Shown piece after piece: positions 35,601 through 44,876 of a stretch of DNA of 64,000 nt. Below the pieces are notes generated by a model. That model saw nothing but the letters and a program-made list of their open reading frames with translations, had not been told where the DNA came from and ran no database searches. Origin of the DNA: Solen grandis (lineage: Eukaryota; Mollusca; Bivalvia; Adapedonta; Solenidae); NCBI GenBank assembly GCA_021229015.1, contig CM037788.1, positions 47,283,520 to 47,347,519 of the forward strand. The letters run 5' to 3'. A program made the translations under genes and the position numbers. Positions within the stretch are counted from its first letter, which is position 1, and each line of letters opens with the position of its first letter.

Positions 35601-36100
35601 TTCGTAGTCCCTGAAAATATGTAAATGAAGAAACTGGTTAAGAAATGCTGATTAGTGTAGCGACCCTTGAAATCAACGAGGTTTCTTAATTGAATTTAAA
35701 AAAAGAAAAAGAGAAAAAACTATGTAGAAGAAACAAAACATGCTTTAAATTCTGTAGATCTGGCTAAAACACAATTTATATATGCATATATATGCATTTG
35801 GAAAATCTCTGTCCTTTATGCTTATACTAATTATAATACAAGTGGTGTATTTCATGTTATTTTACTTCGTTATAGATATTTGCATTTCTATTTTAGAGTC
35901 GTGGAAAGAGCTCCGAACTGAAATACATAACGATCGACCACATGGGAGACCCGAGTTGTTGGCATGATAACAACGAGCAACCAGACAGAAGTCAGCTGAC
36001 GAAGGAGTATGCATCTATAGACTTCGACAAGAAAGCTTTCGTGGCCCCGATACGAAAAGCCCCGTCCTCATGGTACAAACGGAAACGACGGAATAGATAA
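23548..36100 (+). CDS. Ig-like type I receptor with ITIM-like tail, complete, eight exons
   Basis: Exons: 23548-23629, 28263-28652, 29032-29214, 29919-29993, 30938-30974, 33258-33283, 33970-34346, 35897-36100. All introns are GT..AG and phases agree (1,1,1,1,2,1,0), giving 1374 nt and 457 residues. The protein has a signal peptide (1-27) and an ectodomain with cysteines 29, 69, 118 and 128 plus an Ig-like strand pattern LSLVINNV..D..TYYVEC. A membrane helix at about 188-210 is followed by a ~247-residue cytoplasmic tail. The tail carries SEYATI (Y309) and LKYITI (Y400), which fit the ITIM consensus S/I/V/LxYxxI/V/L, and looser KEYASI (Y428) and PGYDRV (Y376). In known families ITIMs recruit SH2 phosphatases and inhibit signalling. 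I infer an inhibitory or adaptor-binding surface receptor; ligand unknown. Confidence 0.8.
24945..28020. repeat. 40-bp minisatellite, about 76 copies
   Basis: Unit TGTATATTCGTCTTCTGCAT followed by TCAATTACATGTACATATTA, with a C/T variant at one site (gtAC/ATatta). Copies to about 26640 are very regular. From 26640 to 27780 many carry one- or two-base deletions, then regularity returns. Because 40 is not a multiple of three, the repeat opens all plus-strand frames and gives spurious long ORFs. It fills most of intron 1 of the Ig receptor gene, ending about 240 bp before exon 2. Confidence 0.95.
28263..28652 (+). CDS. Ig receptor exon 2: Ig-like ectodomain
   Basis: Acceptor ATTAAAG|GG and donor A|GTAAGT; phase 1 in and out, as usual for exons carrying one Ig domain. 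Residues 28-157 hold RCG, FIPEPGA, HCGFRW and LQNLSLVINN..MTYYVEC. RCG, CGFRW, LQNLSLVI and TYYVEC are shared with the paralogue exon at 43972. Several N-x-S/T sites are present. The short gap from Cys69 to Trp73 is unusual for a canonical V-set fold, so Ig-like is a family-level call. Confidence 0.75.
29032..29214 (+). CDS. Ig receptor exon 3: stalk and transmembrane helix
   Basis: Acceptor TTTCTAG|TT and donor G|GTAATG. A Thr/Ser/Pro/Asn-rich stalk is followed by TIIVAVSAVVIVAIISGTVL and then RNKRA, a clear membrane helix with a basic stop-transfer on the cytoplasmic side. Confidence 0.85.
29276..29437. mobile_element. Palindromic MITE, 162 bp, TTAAGGTAAGA ends
   Basis: Inverted ends of about 38 bp (TTAAGGTAAGA.., TGGTT-CGCTACATTTCGGA). 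The termini TTAA..TTAA are compatible with a TTAA target. It lies in intron 3 of the Ig receptor gene; a partial copy is at 20244-20335. Confidence 0.7.
29919..29993 (+). CDS. Ig receptor exon 4: cytoplasmic
   Basis: 75 bp, phase 1 in and out (acceptor CGAAG|AG, donor G|GTAAAT). Encodes FDQSYHSKDEIDCAKWND and a few more residues. Because the exon is symmetrical it could be skipped without changing frame. Confidence 0.6.
29994..30689. other. Intron 4 of the Ig receptor gene, left part
   Basis: AT-rich, no repeat or exon recognised. Confidence 0.4.
30690..30905 (-). mobile_element. SINE family S1, copy 2
   Basis: On the minus strand a B-box-like GGGTTCGAATCCC is followed by TTTTTCATGACC, AAAGTACTGG and AGTTGTAAGAAC, matching the tail of the copy at 8575-8755. 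It sits in intron 4, 30 bp upstream of exon 5. Confidence 0.65.
30938..30974 (+). CDS. Ig receptor exon 5: 37-bp cytoplasmic exon
   Basis: Acceptor TTTTCATTAG|GA, donor TC|GTAAGT; phase 1 in, 2 out. Encodes GNRRLVSPDVFSS with the flanking bases. The strong donor and acceptor and the phase fit to exon 6 support it. Confidence 0.6.
31230..31457. repeat. 27-bp minisatellite, left block (alternating dimer)
   Basis: Units CCTGAGTCTATATATCAGAC-CCAGTAT and CCTGAGTCTATATATCAGGC-TCATTAT alternate, giving a 54-bp higher-order pattern. The last unit switches to the CCCTACG type of the right block. Confidence 0.8.
31458..31940 (-). mobile_element. 3' end of a non-LTR retroposon with (TTATC)n tail
   Basis: On the minus strand the sequence ends ATAATAAAAGATTATC followed by several TTATC units, a simple-repeat 3' tail seen in invertebrate non-LTR elements. 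Upstream (plus 31550-31590) is a CCGTTGGGCCGGG hairpin. No ORF remains, so it is a 5'-truncated copy. It separates two blocks of 27-bp repeats. Confidence 0.5.
31945..32960. repeat. 27-bp minisatellite, right block, about 37 copies
   Basis: Units of CAGTTCCCTACGTCTATATA-TCATCCA with variants ACACC for GTC and CAGGCA/CAGGAA for CATCCA. The period is a multiple of three, so both strands stay open and give nine-residue peptide repeats (for example YRRRELWMI on the minus strand). These are artefacts of the array, which lies in intron 5 of the Ig receptor gene. Confidence 0.95.
33258..33283 (+). CDS. Ig receptor exon 6: 26-bp microexon
   Basis: Acceptor CTTTTCCAG|GT and donor CAG|GTATGG; phase 2 in, 1 out. 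That is exactly what is needed to link exon 5 to exon 7; encodes SVHGICSS. Without it the frame is lost, so I include it, but a direct alternative with other sites cannot be excluded. Confidence 0.5.
33300..33670. repeat. Degenerate AT-rich tandem repeat
   Basis: Irregular ~40-bp units around TATATTGCTATAT, TGGGGTTTAATATA and TACTGGGTTGTAATA. In intron 6 of the Ig receptor gene. Confidence 0.55.
33970..34346 (+). CDS. Ig receptor exon 7: cytoplasmic tail with ITIM-like Y309
   Basis: Acceptor CCATTGTAG|AT, donor AGG|GTACGC; phase 1 in, 0 out. Residues 265-390 are polar and Ser/Asn-rich and include NSSEYATIDEAKM (ITIM-like, Y309) and DPGYDRVMK (Y376). The open frame continues 12 codons past the donor, so intron retention would end the protein shortly after. 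Confidence 0.75.
34347..35896. other. Intron 7 of the Ig receptor gene
   Basis: AT-rich, 1.55 kb. It contains a perfect 14-bp-arm palindrome at 35186-35220 (CGTACCTATACGTA, 7-nt loop, inverse). No exon or mobile element recognised. Confidence 0.5.
35186..35220. repeat. Perfect hairpin, 14-bp arms
   Basis: CGTACCTATACGTA and its exact reverse complement around TGTACAT. Isolated; no flanking element seen. Confidence 0.7.
35897..36100 (+). CDS. Ig receptor exon 8: C-terminal tail with Y400 and Y428
   Basis: Acceptor TTCTATTTTAG|AG; phase 0. Encodes residues 391-457: ELKYITIDHMGD (ITIM-like), TKEYASIDFDKK (Y-x-x-I with Lys at -2) and a basic end KRKRRNR before TAA. The repeated Y-x-x-I-D pattern in exons 7 and 8 (YATID, YITID, YASID) suggests internal duplication of an SH2-binding motif. 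Confidence 0.8.
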   Translation, partial: SRGKSSELKYITIDHMGDPSCWHDNNEQPDRSQLTKEYASIDFDKKAFVAPIRKAPSSWYKRKRRNR

Positions 36101-36136
36101 ATTAAGTTTGATATGTATTTATTGTTATTGTTACTG

Positions 36137-36142
36137 AATAAA
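36137..36142 (+). terminator. Polyadenylation signal AATAAA
   Basis: Canonical hexamer 37 bp after the Ig receptor stop codon. Confidence 0.65.
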
Positions 36143-36149
36143 AAGTGAG

Positions 36150-37391
36150 TTATACAGATGCTTTTGACTGTTTCTTTGTCAAAGAAGTTGAAAAGACCAC
36201 TACAGATAGCTGTATTTAAAAGTGTGTGTGTGTGTGTGTGAAATGTAGACATTTATGACGGCCATGAACCTTTGAAATATACAAACACTGTGAAAATTAC
36301 AATGATTTAGATATTTAGGTGAATATATGATTTTGATGGTACTTTTGTAAAGGCATATTTAAAGAAATAGTCGATATTTATCACAATAATTGAGCTTTCA
36401 ATGACTTATGCAATTTTATATTTACCCCTGTGAACAAAACTAATTACATAGGATATCAACCTTAATTTTTGAAGCATGCAAAAAGCATGCATACATACAT
36501 TTAGAATTTTAGACAGCTATGACCAGAAAACAGCTGACGTTTTTCGGGGTGTCAGGCGAAATATTGATACGTCATGTGAAAAAGGTCAGTCGATTTTCAC
36601 TTATGGCACGAATAAGCCACCATAGATTTCTCGACCACACGAACCTTCATGAACCATATGATCATGTCGAAATTTTTCAGATTTATGCAAAAATATTGAA
36701 TTGTCTCCCCTAAAAGAAATGAATCAACGCGATACGAAATATCATTTTTGAACAGGGTTGCTTGCAACACTGTTCTGAGGAAGCACACATTTTGGATCGG
36801 ACAACAATTCAGGGCTATATATAGTAATTTTATATTTATAGATTTCCCTCTTATTTACTACACTGAGAAAAAAAGGTTCAAAATTTGTTTCTCTTAACAC
36901 TAAATGGTGACATGTTCATGTTTATTTCAGTACGATTGCGTTATGGAAGTCGAAATTGAATAAATCGATGCTGGAGATACCGTGTTTAACTGTAACAAAA
37001 AAGATAATACGTATATTTCGAACTTTGATTAGCTGTAATTTCCAGCGATAGCCAACAATATACATAAATCAAAGCGCACAATGCGCTGAGAGACGGCGAC
37101 GGGATTAACATTCTAAACCCAGCGTTTCTGAAGTTATTGAAGCAGTCACATGACGACAAAAACTCCACCCGCTGATGCTATTGAGGTTCTGTTTGTAACA
37201 TAATAATCCGGAGTAAAGGTCATGAACCTTTCATTCATAAAGAGTTGCATACCTAAGTAGGTCATTTTCTTTCTCTAGTACTAGCGAATTCTATCTGTTG
37301 TTTTGTATGTGTAGAAATTGACCAGGTATTTGATTATTTAAGATACTAGAATGTTTGCCTATCTACTTCAAAGTCAAGAAATGCCCTGGGA
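36150..37391. other. Intergenic, no gene seen
   Basis: AT-rich DNA with a (TG)n tract at about 36222-36240. Short open frames have no splice or domain support. Confidence 0.45.
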
Positions 37392-37397
37392 GGAACC

Positions 37398-40366
37398 TAC
37401 GGTGGCACTGAGGTGACATGTGCAATAGTTTTTTTTTTTGGTATTGTTTTCCCGAGTTTATTTTTTTTTTAACTCGGGAAAACAAAGTTATTTTTGTTTT
37501 CCCGTGTTAAATTTTTTTTTTAACTCGGGAAAACAAAAAAATATTGTTTTCCCGAGTTAAATTTTTTTTTTTAACTCGGGAAAACAAAAAATATTGTTTT
37601 CCCGAGTTAAATTTTTTTTTTAACTCAGGAAAACAAAAAATATTGTTTTCCCGTGTTATTTTTTTTTTTTTTTTAACTCGGGAAAACAAAAAATTAAGTC
37701 GTGCGCACGACTTAATTAGCCAATCAAATCCGCTTATTATGTTGTGGCCACGACTTAATAAGTTGTGGGAACGACATAATTGGCCAATCAGAGCCCTCAG
37801 TCAGAGTTAATGTCTGAGTTAAAATATATATATAAATATATATTATATATTATTATATATATATATATATATTAAAAATATATTTTGAATAATTGTAGTA
37901 CTATACCTCCAACAAGCTGGCCGTTGCGTTTACTGGTCCAGTCCGGCTGTAAGAATTTAAAGCGCCCACCATTTCCATGCATTATGTACTCAGCAAAAAA
38001 GAAACTTTACATTTATTGACTATATTCCTTAAAACACTTAGGATACAAGTAATAATCACCTGCAAATATGTTTGAATTCGCTTATAGTCACCAACCAAAA
38101 ATCATTGTTTACAATGGCGTATAACTGTTTACGTGAAAACATTTTACAGTCAGCTTAAACATTCCGAGGGATCGTGTTTTAGCATTATTCTTGCACTTAA
38201 CATCAAACCCAGAGTCTAGGTCAAGAAAAACAACTTCTGGGACAGGTACTGAGAGCTGTTTGTAAATTAGATTATATAATGTATATATAATGTAATATTA
38301 TGTAATCATAAATTACACCATCCATTTGAATTGAAATAAGAAGGATATTCCTTCACCGCGAGACTATGAGAACGAATTGTGTAGGCAGCAGCATTGGTCA
38401 TCGTTATCAATAAGTTTAGGCTATGAAGTGATCCAGAAAGTTTCGACAACGATAATCAAATGGAAAGGCATGTAAAGATGCTTTTTTCTGAGTATATATT
38501 GCATGTCCGATCTGGTTTTAGCTTTTCATTTGGCGAGATAGTCTGTTTATCAAAGTTTGAATTTCTCTGTTAATCCTTTTCGTTCTTAAAATATGTATGA
38601 AATATATGTCTTGAAATTTCAAGATAATTCTGGGAAACTATCACACAGAGTTAATGGAATTCGGTCAGTTGGTAATTCTTAGGATACAAAAGGCAAAAAT
38701 CCAAGTCTCAGTCCGATACCCTTTCTAGTTAGTGTAGTTTACTTGAATTATCTGATTTTTTCAAGATTTTATCTCGAATTTCAAGGATTTTGTATCTTGA
38801 ATTATCGAAAACTGATTTTGAATAATCAAGATATTATCTTGAATTTTCAAGATCCTGTTTAGAATTCCTAAACCTTATGTTGACTTTTAAAGATCTTATG
38901 CTGATTTTTTTATGCTTCCCGAAGGGGAAGCATAAAGTTGCCGCTTTGTCCTTCCTGTCCGTCTGTTCGTCATAATTTTGTCCGGAGCATTACACAAAAA
39001 ATGTAAAATGTATCAACATGAAACTTCATAGGTAGATAGATCTCAGTGTGGAGAAGTGCGGTGTACAATAACCATAACTCTAGGATGACTAATTTAAGAG
39101 TTATCGCCATTTGAATACTTGTACATGTTAGACCAAAGGGTGGTCTCTTAAGATTTTCCTCAGTTGAGGTGTTCTCTTCAGCAAGTTTAATAGTACATTA
39201 AAACATTTTTTTAAACAACATGCATCTTTAAAGGTTTCTAGATCCCTTTACAACACTGCTTCTGCAAACTTACAGATGATTTTGCTGTTGCCTTTTAGGC
39301 ACTTGATGAATTTCTATATCAAAATTATAGACTGTACAGACCCTGATCAGATGGCTGCTGTAGGAGCAAGCTCCCTCATATATGTATATTTTGTTTGCAA
39401 ATGTCACCAGTGTACAAGTACTGTGTAAATAAGTAAACTGTGTGCGTATAAATAAATACTGGCTACAGATATGCAGTCTGTGAGTGTGAGTGTATCTGGG
39501 GAGATGGGTTGGGTGTTAAAAAGGAAGACAGACACACACATATTAGAATTTGTATTGCCAAATGTTATTTTTAGCATAATGCTTACAACTGAAAGAAATA
39601 TATCAACATTATGAGCTAAAAGTAAAAAATAAGAGTGGGCGTCAATATCTGACACTGTTGTGTTTGTTGTAAAGTTGTTATTCCAGAAATTTAGCACAAA
39701 TGAATGAGTGTTCAATGATTATCACAAACAATGTTGGTAATAAATAGCCAAGTGAGAATCCAATTAGTGACAAAAACAAAGATTATGTCAATAAAACAAC
39801 ACCCCCCCCCAAAAAAAAAGAGAAAAAAAAAAGAAAATAAACATTTTTAAACGTTGCATCTCTTTTAAAGCTATTGTTTTGAATTTGATAAATTATGATT
39901 GTATAACTTAGGACAGAACTTTGCAGCCCTCGTGACTCTGGCGGAGGGCTCTGATTGGCCAATTATGTCGTTCCCACAACTTATTAAGTCGTGGCCACAA
40001 CATAATAAGCGGATTTGATTGGCTAATTAAGGGGCGACTTAATTTTTTAAAAAAAAAATTTAACGGGAAAACAAATTTTTTGTTTTCCTGAGTTAAAAAA
40101 AAAAATTTAACTCGGGAAAACAATATTTTTTGTTTTCCCGAGTTAAAAAAAAAAATAACACGGGAAAACAAAAATGACTGTTTTCCCGAGTTAAAAAAAA
40201 AAAATTAACTCGGGAAAACAATATTTTTTTGTTTTCCCGAGTTAAAAAAAAAATTTAACACGGGAAAACAAAAATAACTTTGTTTTCCCGAGTTAAAAAA
40301 AAATTAACTCGGGAAAACAATACCAAAAAAAAAAACTATTGCACATGTCACCTCAGTGCCACCGTA
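37398..40366. mobile_element. 2.97-kb fold-back DNA transposon with 6-bp target duplication
   Basis: Long inverted ends (about 37398-37805 and 39925-40366) start TACGGTGGCACTGAGGTGAC and are flanked by identical GGAACC at 37392-37397 and 40367-40372. Within each end are repeated mini-palindromes (TTTTCCCGAGTTAA, T/A run, TTAACTCGGGAAAA). Further in is a block with AAGTCGTGCGCACGACTT and two GCCAATCA words. The interior has no transposase; it carries a smaller repeat with a TATGCTTCCC..GGGAAGCATA hairpin at about 38911. This looks non-autonomous, moved by another element's enzyme. Confidence 0.8.
37810..39920. other. Interior of the fold-back element, no ORF of note
   Basis: AT-rich with an (AT)-rich start (37826-37880). 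Contains the hairpin-headed repeat near 38908-39120 (GCTTCCCGAAGGGGAAGC, then CCTGTCCGTCTGTTCGTC). The 103-codon minus frame at 39404-39715 has no recognisable domain. Confidence 0.5.
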
Positions 40367-40372
40367 GGAACC

Positions 40373-42275
40373 TAACTCGCCATCATGCAAAATATTGTGT
40401 GGACTACTTTAAGTAAATTAAATACATACGGAGCACTACTTATTTTTTTTACAGGAGTAGATCTTCATGTACGTAAGATGGGTTGCTGTTCTGGTTAAGA
40501 AATGTCACGGATATTTTTTTCACGCTTAAAATTGATGCTTCCAGTGCAAAATAATGGCAAAAGAAAACATGATAACAAACAATAAGACACTAAAAGCGGT
40601 TACGGTTATGATTTAAACGTCTGTGTAACATATTCCACTCGTATTCGTTAGTGCAGATTCGCATTGCATGGATCCGCACTAAGCGCGGAGAGGTACAGTT
40701 AAATTGTTGTGGAAAATATACAAATTAGCAAGGCCTGAAAATATGCAAATTAGCAAGGCCTGATTTCGTTTTTCAGCGTAAGACGTCTATCGCCGTCTAA
40801 AAATCATGATGACGTCACAGTATCGAAACAGTGCAGTGGTACTGCATCATGCTAAAGGTTGTATGTTCGAGTCCTTGGGAGAACATTTTTAAAACTTTTT
40901 TTAACTCTTTTTCTTTTATAAATTTCTTCTGCAATATAAGACATACATATTTTTGTCATAATGAAAATCATTTATTTAAGTACATGTGTGTATATATATT
41001 AAACACATTAAGTTACATATAATTCAAATCTGAAATAGAAAGTTTGTTGTTTAAGATTGTATACTTATATTATCTTATAAACTGTAGGCTAGAGATATGG
41101 GGAAAGGAAGAGTGGCGATATTTTTATTGTTAGCAATCCATTGAGGCAAATCATGGGTTTATCGTTTTATCGTTTTTTTAATATAAAATGGAAACATAGG
41201 TTGATGTAAAACAAATTCCAGTTGAACTATCATTGGCGAAATTCAATATAAACATAATATACATAATTAGAATTAAAGATTTAATGTTTTTCCTTTGCAA
41301 TCATTGATTACATCTGTATATCTTACACTTCTGTTTAAGGAAGTGAAATTTTGTCAAATGGTAAAGGGTAGAATACAATACCTGCATTTTCTTTGGGGGG
41401 GGGGGGCAATATTTTGTCCATATTTGGACAGCAAATGGTCACTATTTCTTCCCATTCGAGTAGATCTACGTCAACAAACCAAATCTGTTTGGATTTTCAT
41501 ACGATTAAGTTGTGGTGTGCAAATCCGGTTCATAAGAGACACTTACAAAATATATATACGATAATAACTGTCGGTTGTTGATGTTCGTGGGACAATTGCA
41601 GATCTGGCGGATGATGAAATATGAAATAACAGTCAAAGTCGATGGATACGGCGTTGTATAAATATTAAATTATTTGTTTCGAATTTTGTAGCGGACGACT
41701 GAAATATCAGTTAAAGAAATTCATTTCACAAACTGTCCTACAGTGTCAGGTAGTTAAGAAATCAAGTATATATATGTCAAAATCACTAGGACCTCCGTAA
41801 TCGAGAGATGTCAGATTCCGTTCCTTACCATATATCAATGTATGGGGCAGCTGGATTGATTGGGCGTATAAATTACTACATGACCCTCAAGTTTACCTTT
41901 CGATTCAATTTTATTTTGTACTACATGCATGTGAATTGTTGTGTTATAATAATTAATAAATATGTTTAGACTAAAATTCAAACAACACAATTCCTTAAAA
42001 TGTTCAATAAATGTGTGGCATATTTCGGGCCAACCCTGTCAAATTAAATAGTTCGCCAATTTGTTTTACTTCAAACGAAATAACATTTCATATCAATTTT
42101 TTAATGCAGAATCGACCCCCCCCCCCCCCTCCCCTCATTTGCCGATGTTGACTGGATCCGCCCCCCACACTGTGTGAATGGTGCCCTTCAGTGATATTGT
42201 ACCCTACAACAGTTAATGTAAAGACCTCTTTGTGAGAAAATAGAACACAGTAATATGAGACTGTAATCAGGATAT
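40373..42275. other. Intergenic between the receptor gene and its paralogue
   Basis: AT-rich, with an isolated B-box-like GTTCGAGTCC near 40867, a G run at 41395-41406 and a C run at about 42116-42129. No gene recognised. Confidence 0.45.
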
Positions 42276-42360
42276 ATGAACATGAACTGGAATTCGCCAA
42301 TATCAAACTGTTTAATATTTCGAATATTAATCTATCTGGTTGGGACTAGCCTTGGCAACC
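42276..42360 (+). CDS. Ig receptor paralogue, exon 1: signal peptide
   Basis: ATG at 42276; ends at donor C|GTAAGT with phase 1. Encodes MNMNWNSPISNCLIFRILIY and then LVGTSLGN, a plausible signal peptide. Same phase and position relative to the Ig-like exon as in the upstream gene, which is why I assign it. The sequence itself is not conserved with that exon. Confidence 0.55.
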
Positions 42361-43279
42361 GTAAGTAAAGAATACAGTAAAAATGACTTAATCCAGCCAA
42401 TCACGGGCGCAAATGACAGTGGTCGTTAAGGACAGGTGAAGGTCAAAATATTTTTGACAGCTTGTAACAGATTGGCTCTCTAATACTGGTAACCAATAAC
42501 AGGTTTAATTGTTGTAGATATTCCAGACCATTCTGGAACAAGATAACTTAGAACAATAGTCACAATGTAGTTTACAATCAGTCAGTTGTGTAACTTATTA
42601 CTTATTGGTTATGCAGAATATATGTTAACTACAAATGATTATAATTTTTTTTTCGGTTTTAAATGTTTATATGTATATATATATATATGCACTCATATAT
42701 TCACACATGCATACATGTACACACACATATAAACTGTTATGTATGTATTATGTCACAAATATTAAAAACAACTTTGTTAAAATATATATGAAATGCAAAC
42801 GGGGATGACCCTAACGTGAACTTATCCTCTCATCACAGGAACTTTAAATAAAGAAAACATACTAACTATTATCAATGAATATGTAACGTATTATATTTAA
42901 TACAAGTTTGAAATAAAAAAATATATATAAATAGTTTCATGTAAATTACATATCGTGGTTAAATAGAAGGCCATATTAGTCGCAATCTGATTGCTCGTCT
43001 TACGTGTGAATTTGATAGAACTTTTTTGTATTTGTTTCCAAAACTTTGAAAAATAATATGTTATACGTATTTGAACATGAATTCATGCTAGACCAAAAAA
43101 AAAATCTAAGTCAATTCACACTCTCTCTCTTTCTCCTTAAACAGAATCAGTAAAAGCAAATACGCCATGAGATAGGGAATTTTTCTTATTTTTTAAAACA
43201 TACTTACACCAAACATTTTAATAAATCAGCACAAGCACGCCTGTATATTTCCTTCTAACCAAGGACATACGTACAATAA

Positions 43280-43513
43280 CCCTTTCCCTCATAGAGGACA
43301 CCATGAAAAGACTTATGCGAACAGCATAAAACCAGATCAGCCTGCGAGTAACTCGCAGGCTGATCAGGTTTTATGCTGTTCGCTGCTCCTCGGTGGTCTG
43401 GAAATGAGTATTTTGTAATTAAATTTGGTAAGGTTTAACTGTTGTTTTCTGCAGATCAGGCTTTATGTGGTGCCTATTGAGGGCGTCAAAATGAGTATAT
43501 ATGAGGGAAAGGG
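43280..43513. mobile_element. TTAA-targeted (piggyBac-like) MITE, copy 1
   Basis: CCCTTTCCCTCATA / TATGAGGGAAAGGG inverted ends, right flank TTAA, left flank mutated to ATAA. A strong internal hairpin has arms GCGAACAGCATAAAACCAGA-TCAGCCTGCGAG. Lies in the intron between the two paralogue exons. Confidence 0.75.
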
Positions 43514-43937
43514 TTAATATATCATCATCTATACAAGAATACCCCACCAGCACTAGTTGAATACTGTACGTGGTATCACGCCGCGGACAAGTGAAACCAT
43601 CATTCTAACTCCGGGTCGAGCAGAGCAGTCCTGATATTGCCTCTAAATGCTCCAGTCAAGATATATATTATGACGTAATCATGTTGGTGCTGAGGATTGA
43701 ATCCACGCCCTCCCAATCCAGGAGCGGGTTCGAAACACGCACGGTTACTACGCGATTACGCAATAACTAACAATATAAAAGTGAACAGAATACAGCAAAA
43801 CGTAAAAGTATGATGATGACGGGTTTTCTTCTTCTATTTTTTCTCTTTTATAACATTATTACATGTATTATAATTTTTATTGTTTTCAATATTTCTAGTA
43901 TCATTGTCATAAACAGCAACAACAACAACTTATTTTA

Positions 43938-43970
<33 letters not shown>
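43938..43970. repeat. (ATT)n microsatellite abutting a splice acceptor
   Basis: About 11 ATT units run directly into the TATAG acceptor of the paralogue's Ig-like exon. Confidence 0.85.
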
Positions 43971-43971
43971 G

Positions 43972-44337
43972 GCTGCGGAGATGTTGTTACTCCCGAAAGA
44001 TATGATAACGAGATATTCATTCGCTTCATACCCGGACCGGAGGCCAACTACACCGTGAGTAATTACAACAGGATCTGCGGTTTCAGATGGTTATGGGAAA
44101 ATGGATCCTCGCAAAATTTTGTAGACATCGCTATGGTCAAGTATCGTCTGCAGAACTTATCCCTCGTCATCAGTAACATCACATCATCTGACGTCAAGAC
44201 GTACTATGTAGAGTGTTATCTCATAAACCAGGGTGGTGTTTGCAGTAATGTGAAAACCAATAAAGTGAATGTGTCCAGTGACATTGTCAACCAGCTAATG
44301 TCGACGACACCAGGAACCACAAGCACAACTGACAAAG
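43972..44337 (+). CDS. Ig receptor paralogue, exon 2: Ig-like ectodomain (gene incomplete)
   Basis: Acceptor TTATTATAG|GC, donor G|GTATTG; phase 1 in and out, like its relative at 28263-28652. Shares RCG, FIPxPxA, ICGFRW, LQNLSLVISN and DVKTYYVEC, with four cysteines in equivalent places, and ends in a Thr/Ser-rich stalk (STTPGTTSTTDK). No transmembrane or tail exon could be found downstream in the window. It may lie in the N gap at 44777, be lost, or be displaced by the repeats that follow. Confidence 0.75.
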
Positions 44338-44578
44338 GTATTGATAAAGGTCTATAATCAACTTGTTTCATTTTCTATTAAAGAAAATTAACTTCTAAAC
44401 AAAATACCGCATATAAAGCATCAAAATATGCATTCGGAGGAAAAAATGATTTTAATAGCAATTAACCTAATGAAGATTATTTCAAAAGCTGACATTAATA
44501 CTATGTTGCTAAGATGCAATATTTTAAATACTATATGTAAGAGGGCACTATATTCTCATATAAAATCAGCATGTCAGT

Positions 44579-44776
44579 GGGCCTCCGTGGCCGAGAGCGT
44601 AAAATCGCTGACTTTACCACTCACTCAGCCCCTCACCGCATGGGTTCGAATCCCGGCAGGGTCATTCGGATTTTCATGTGAGTAAGCCCTCCAGCTGGCT
44701 TGCGGTAAGTCGGTGGTTCTACCCGGATGCCTCCGTGCATTCGGTGTCTTCCTCCACCTGTAATTAGCTGAACGTC
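44579..44776 (+). mobile_element. SINE family S3, copy 1, cut by assembly gap
   Basis: tRNA-like head (GGCCTCCGTGGCCGAGAGCG, B box GGGTTCGAATCCC) and a conserved body (CCTCCAGCTGGCTTGCGGTA, GGTGGTTCTACCCGG, CTTCCTCCACCTGTAATTAG). The body matches the copy at 58471-58709. The copy is truncated by the N run. Confidence 0.75.
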
Positions 44777-44876
44777 NNNNNNNNNNNNNNNNNNNNNNNN
44801 NNNNNNNNNNNNNNNNNNNNNNNNNNNNNNNNNNNNNNNNNNNNNNNNNNNNNNNNNNNNNNNNNNNNNNNNNNNN
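44777..44876. other. Assembly gap (100 N)
   Basis: Exactly 100 N, a conventional placeholder for a gap of unknown size. Confidence 1.

Noticed and set aside
35897..36100. ITAM in the receptor tail
   Set aside because: Y400 and Y428 are 28 residues apart, outside the 6-8 residue ITAM spacing, so an activating ITAM is not supported.
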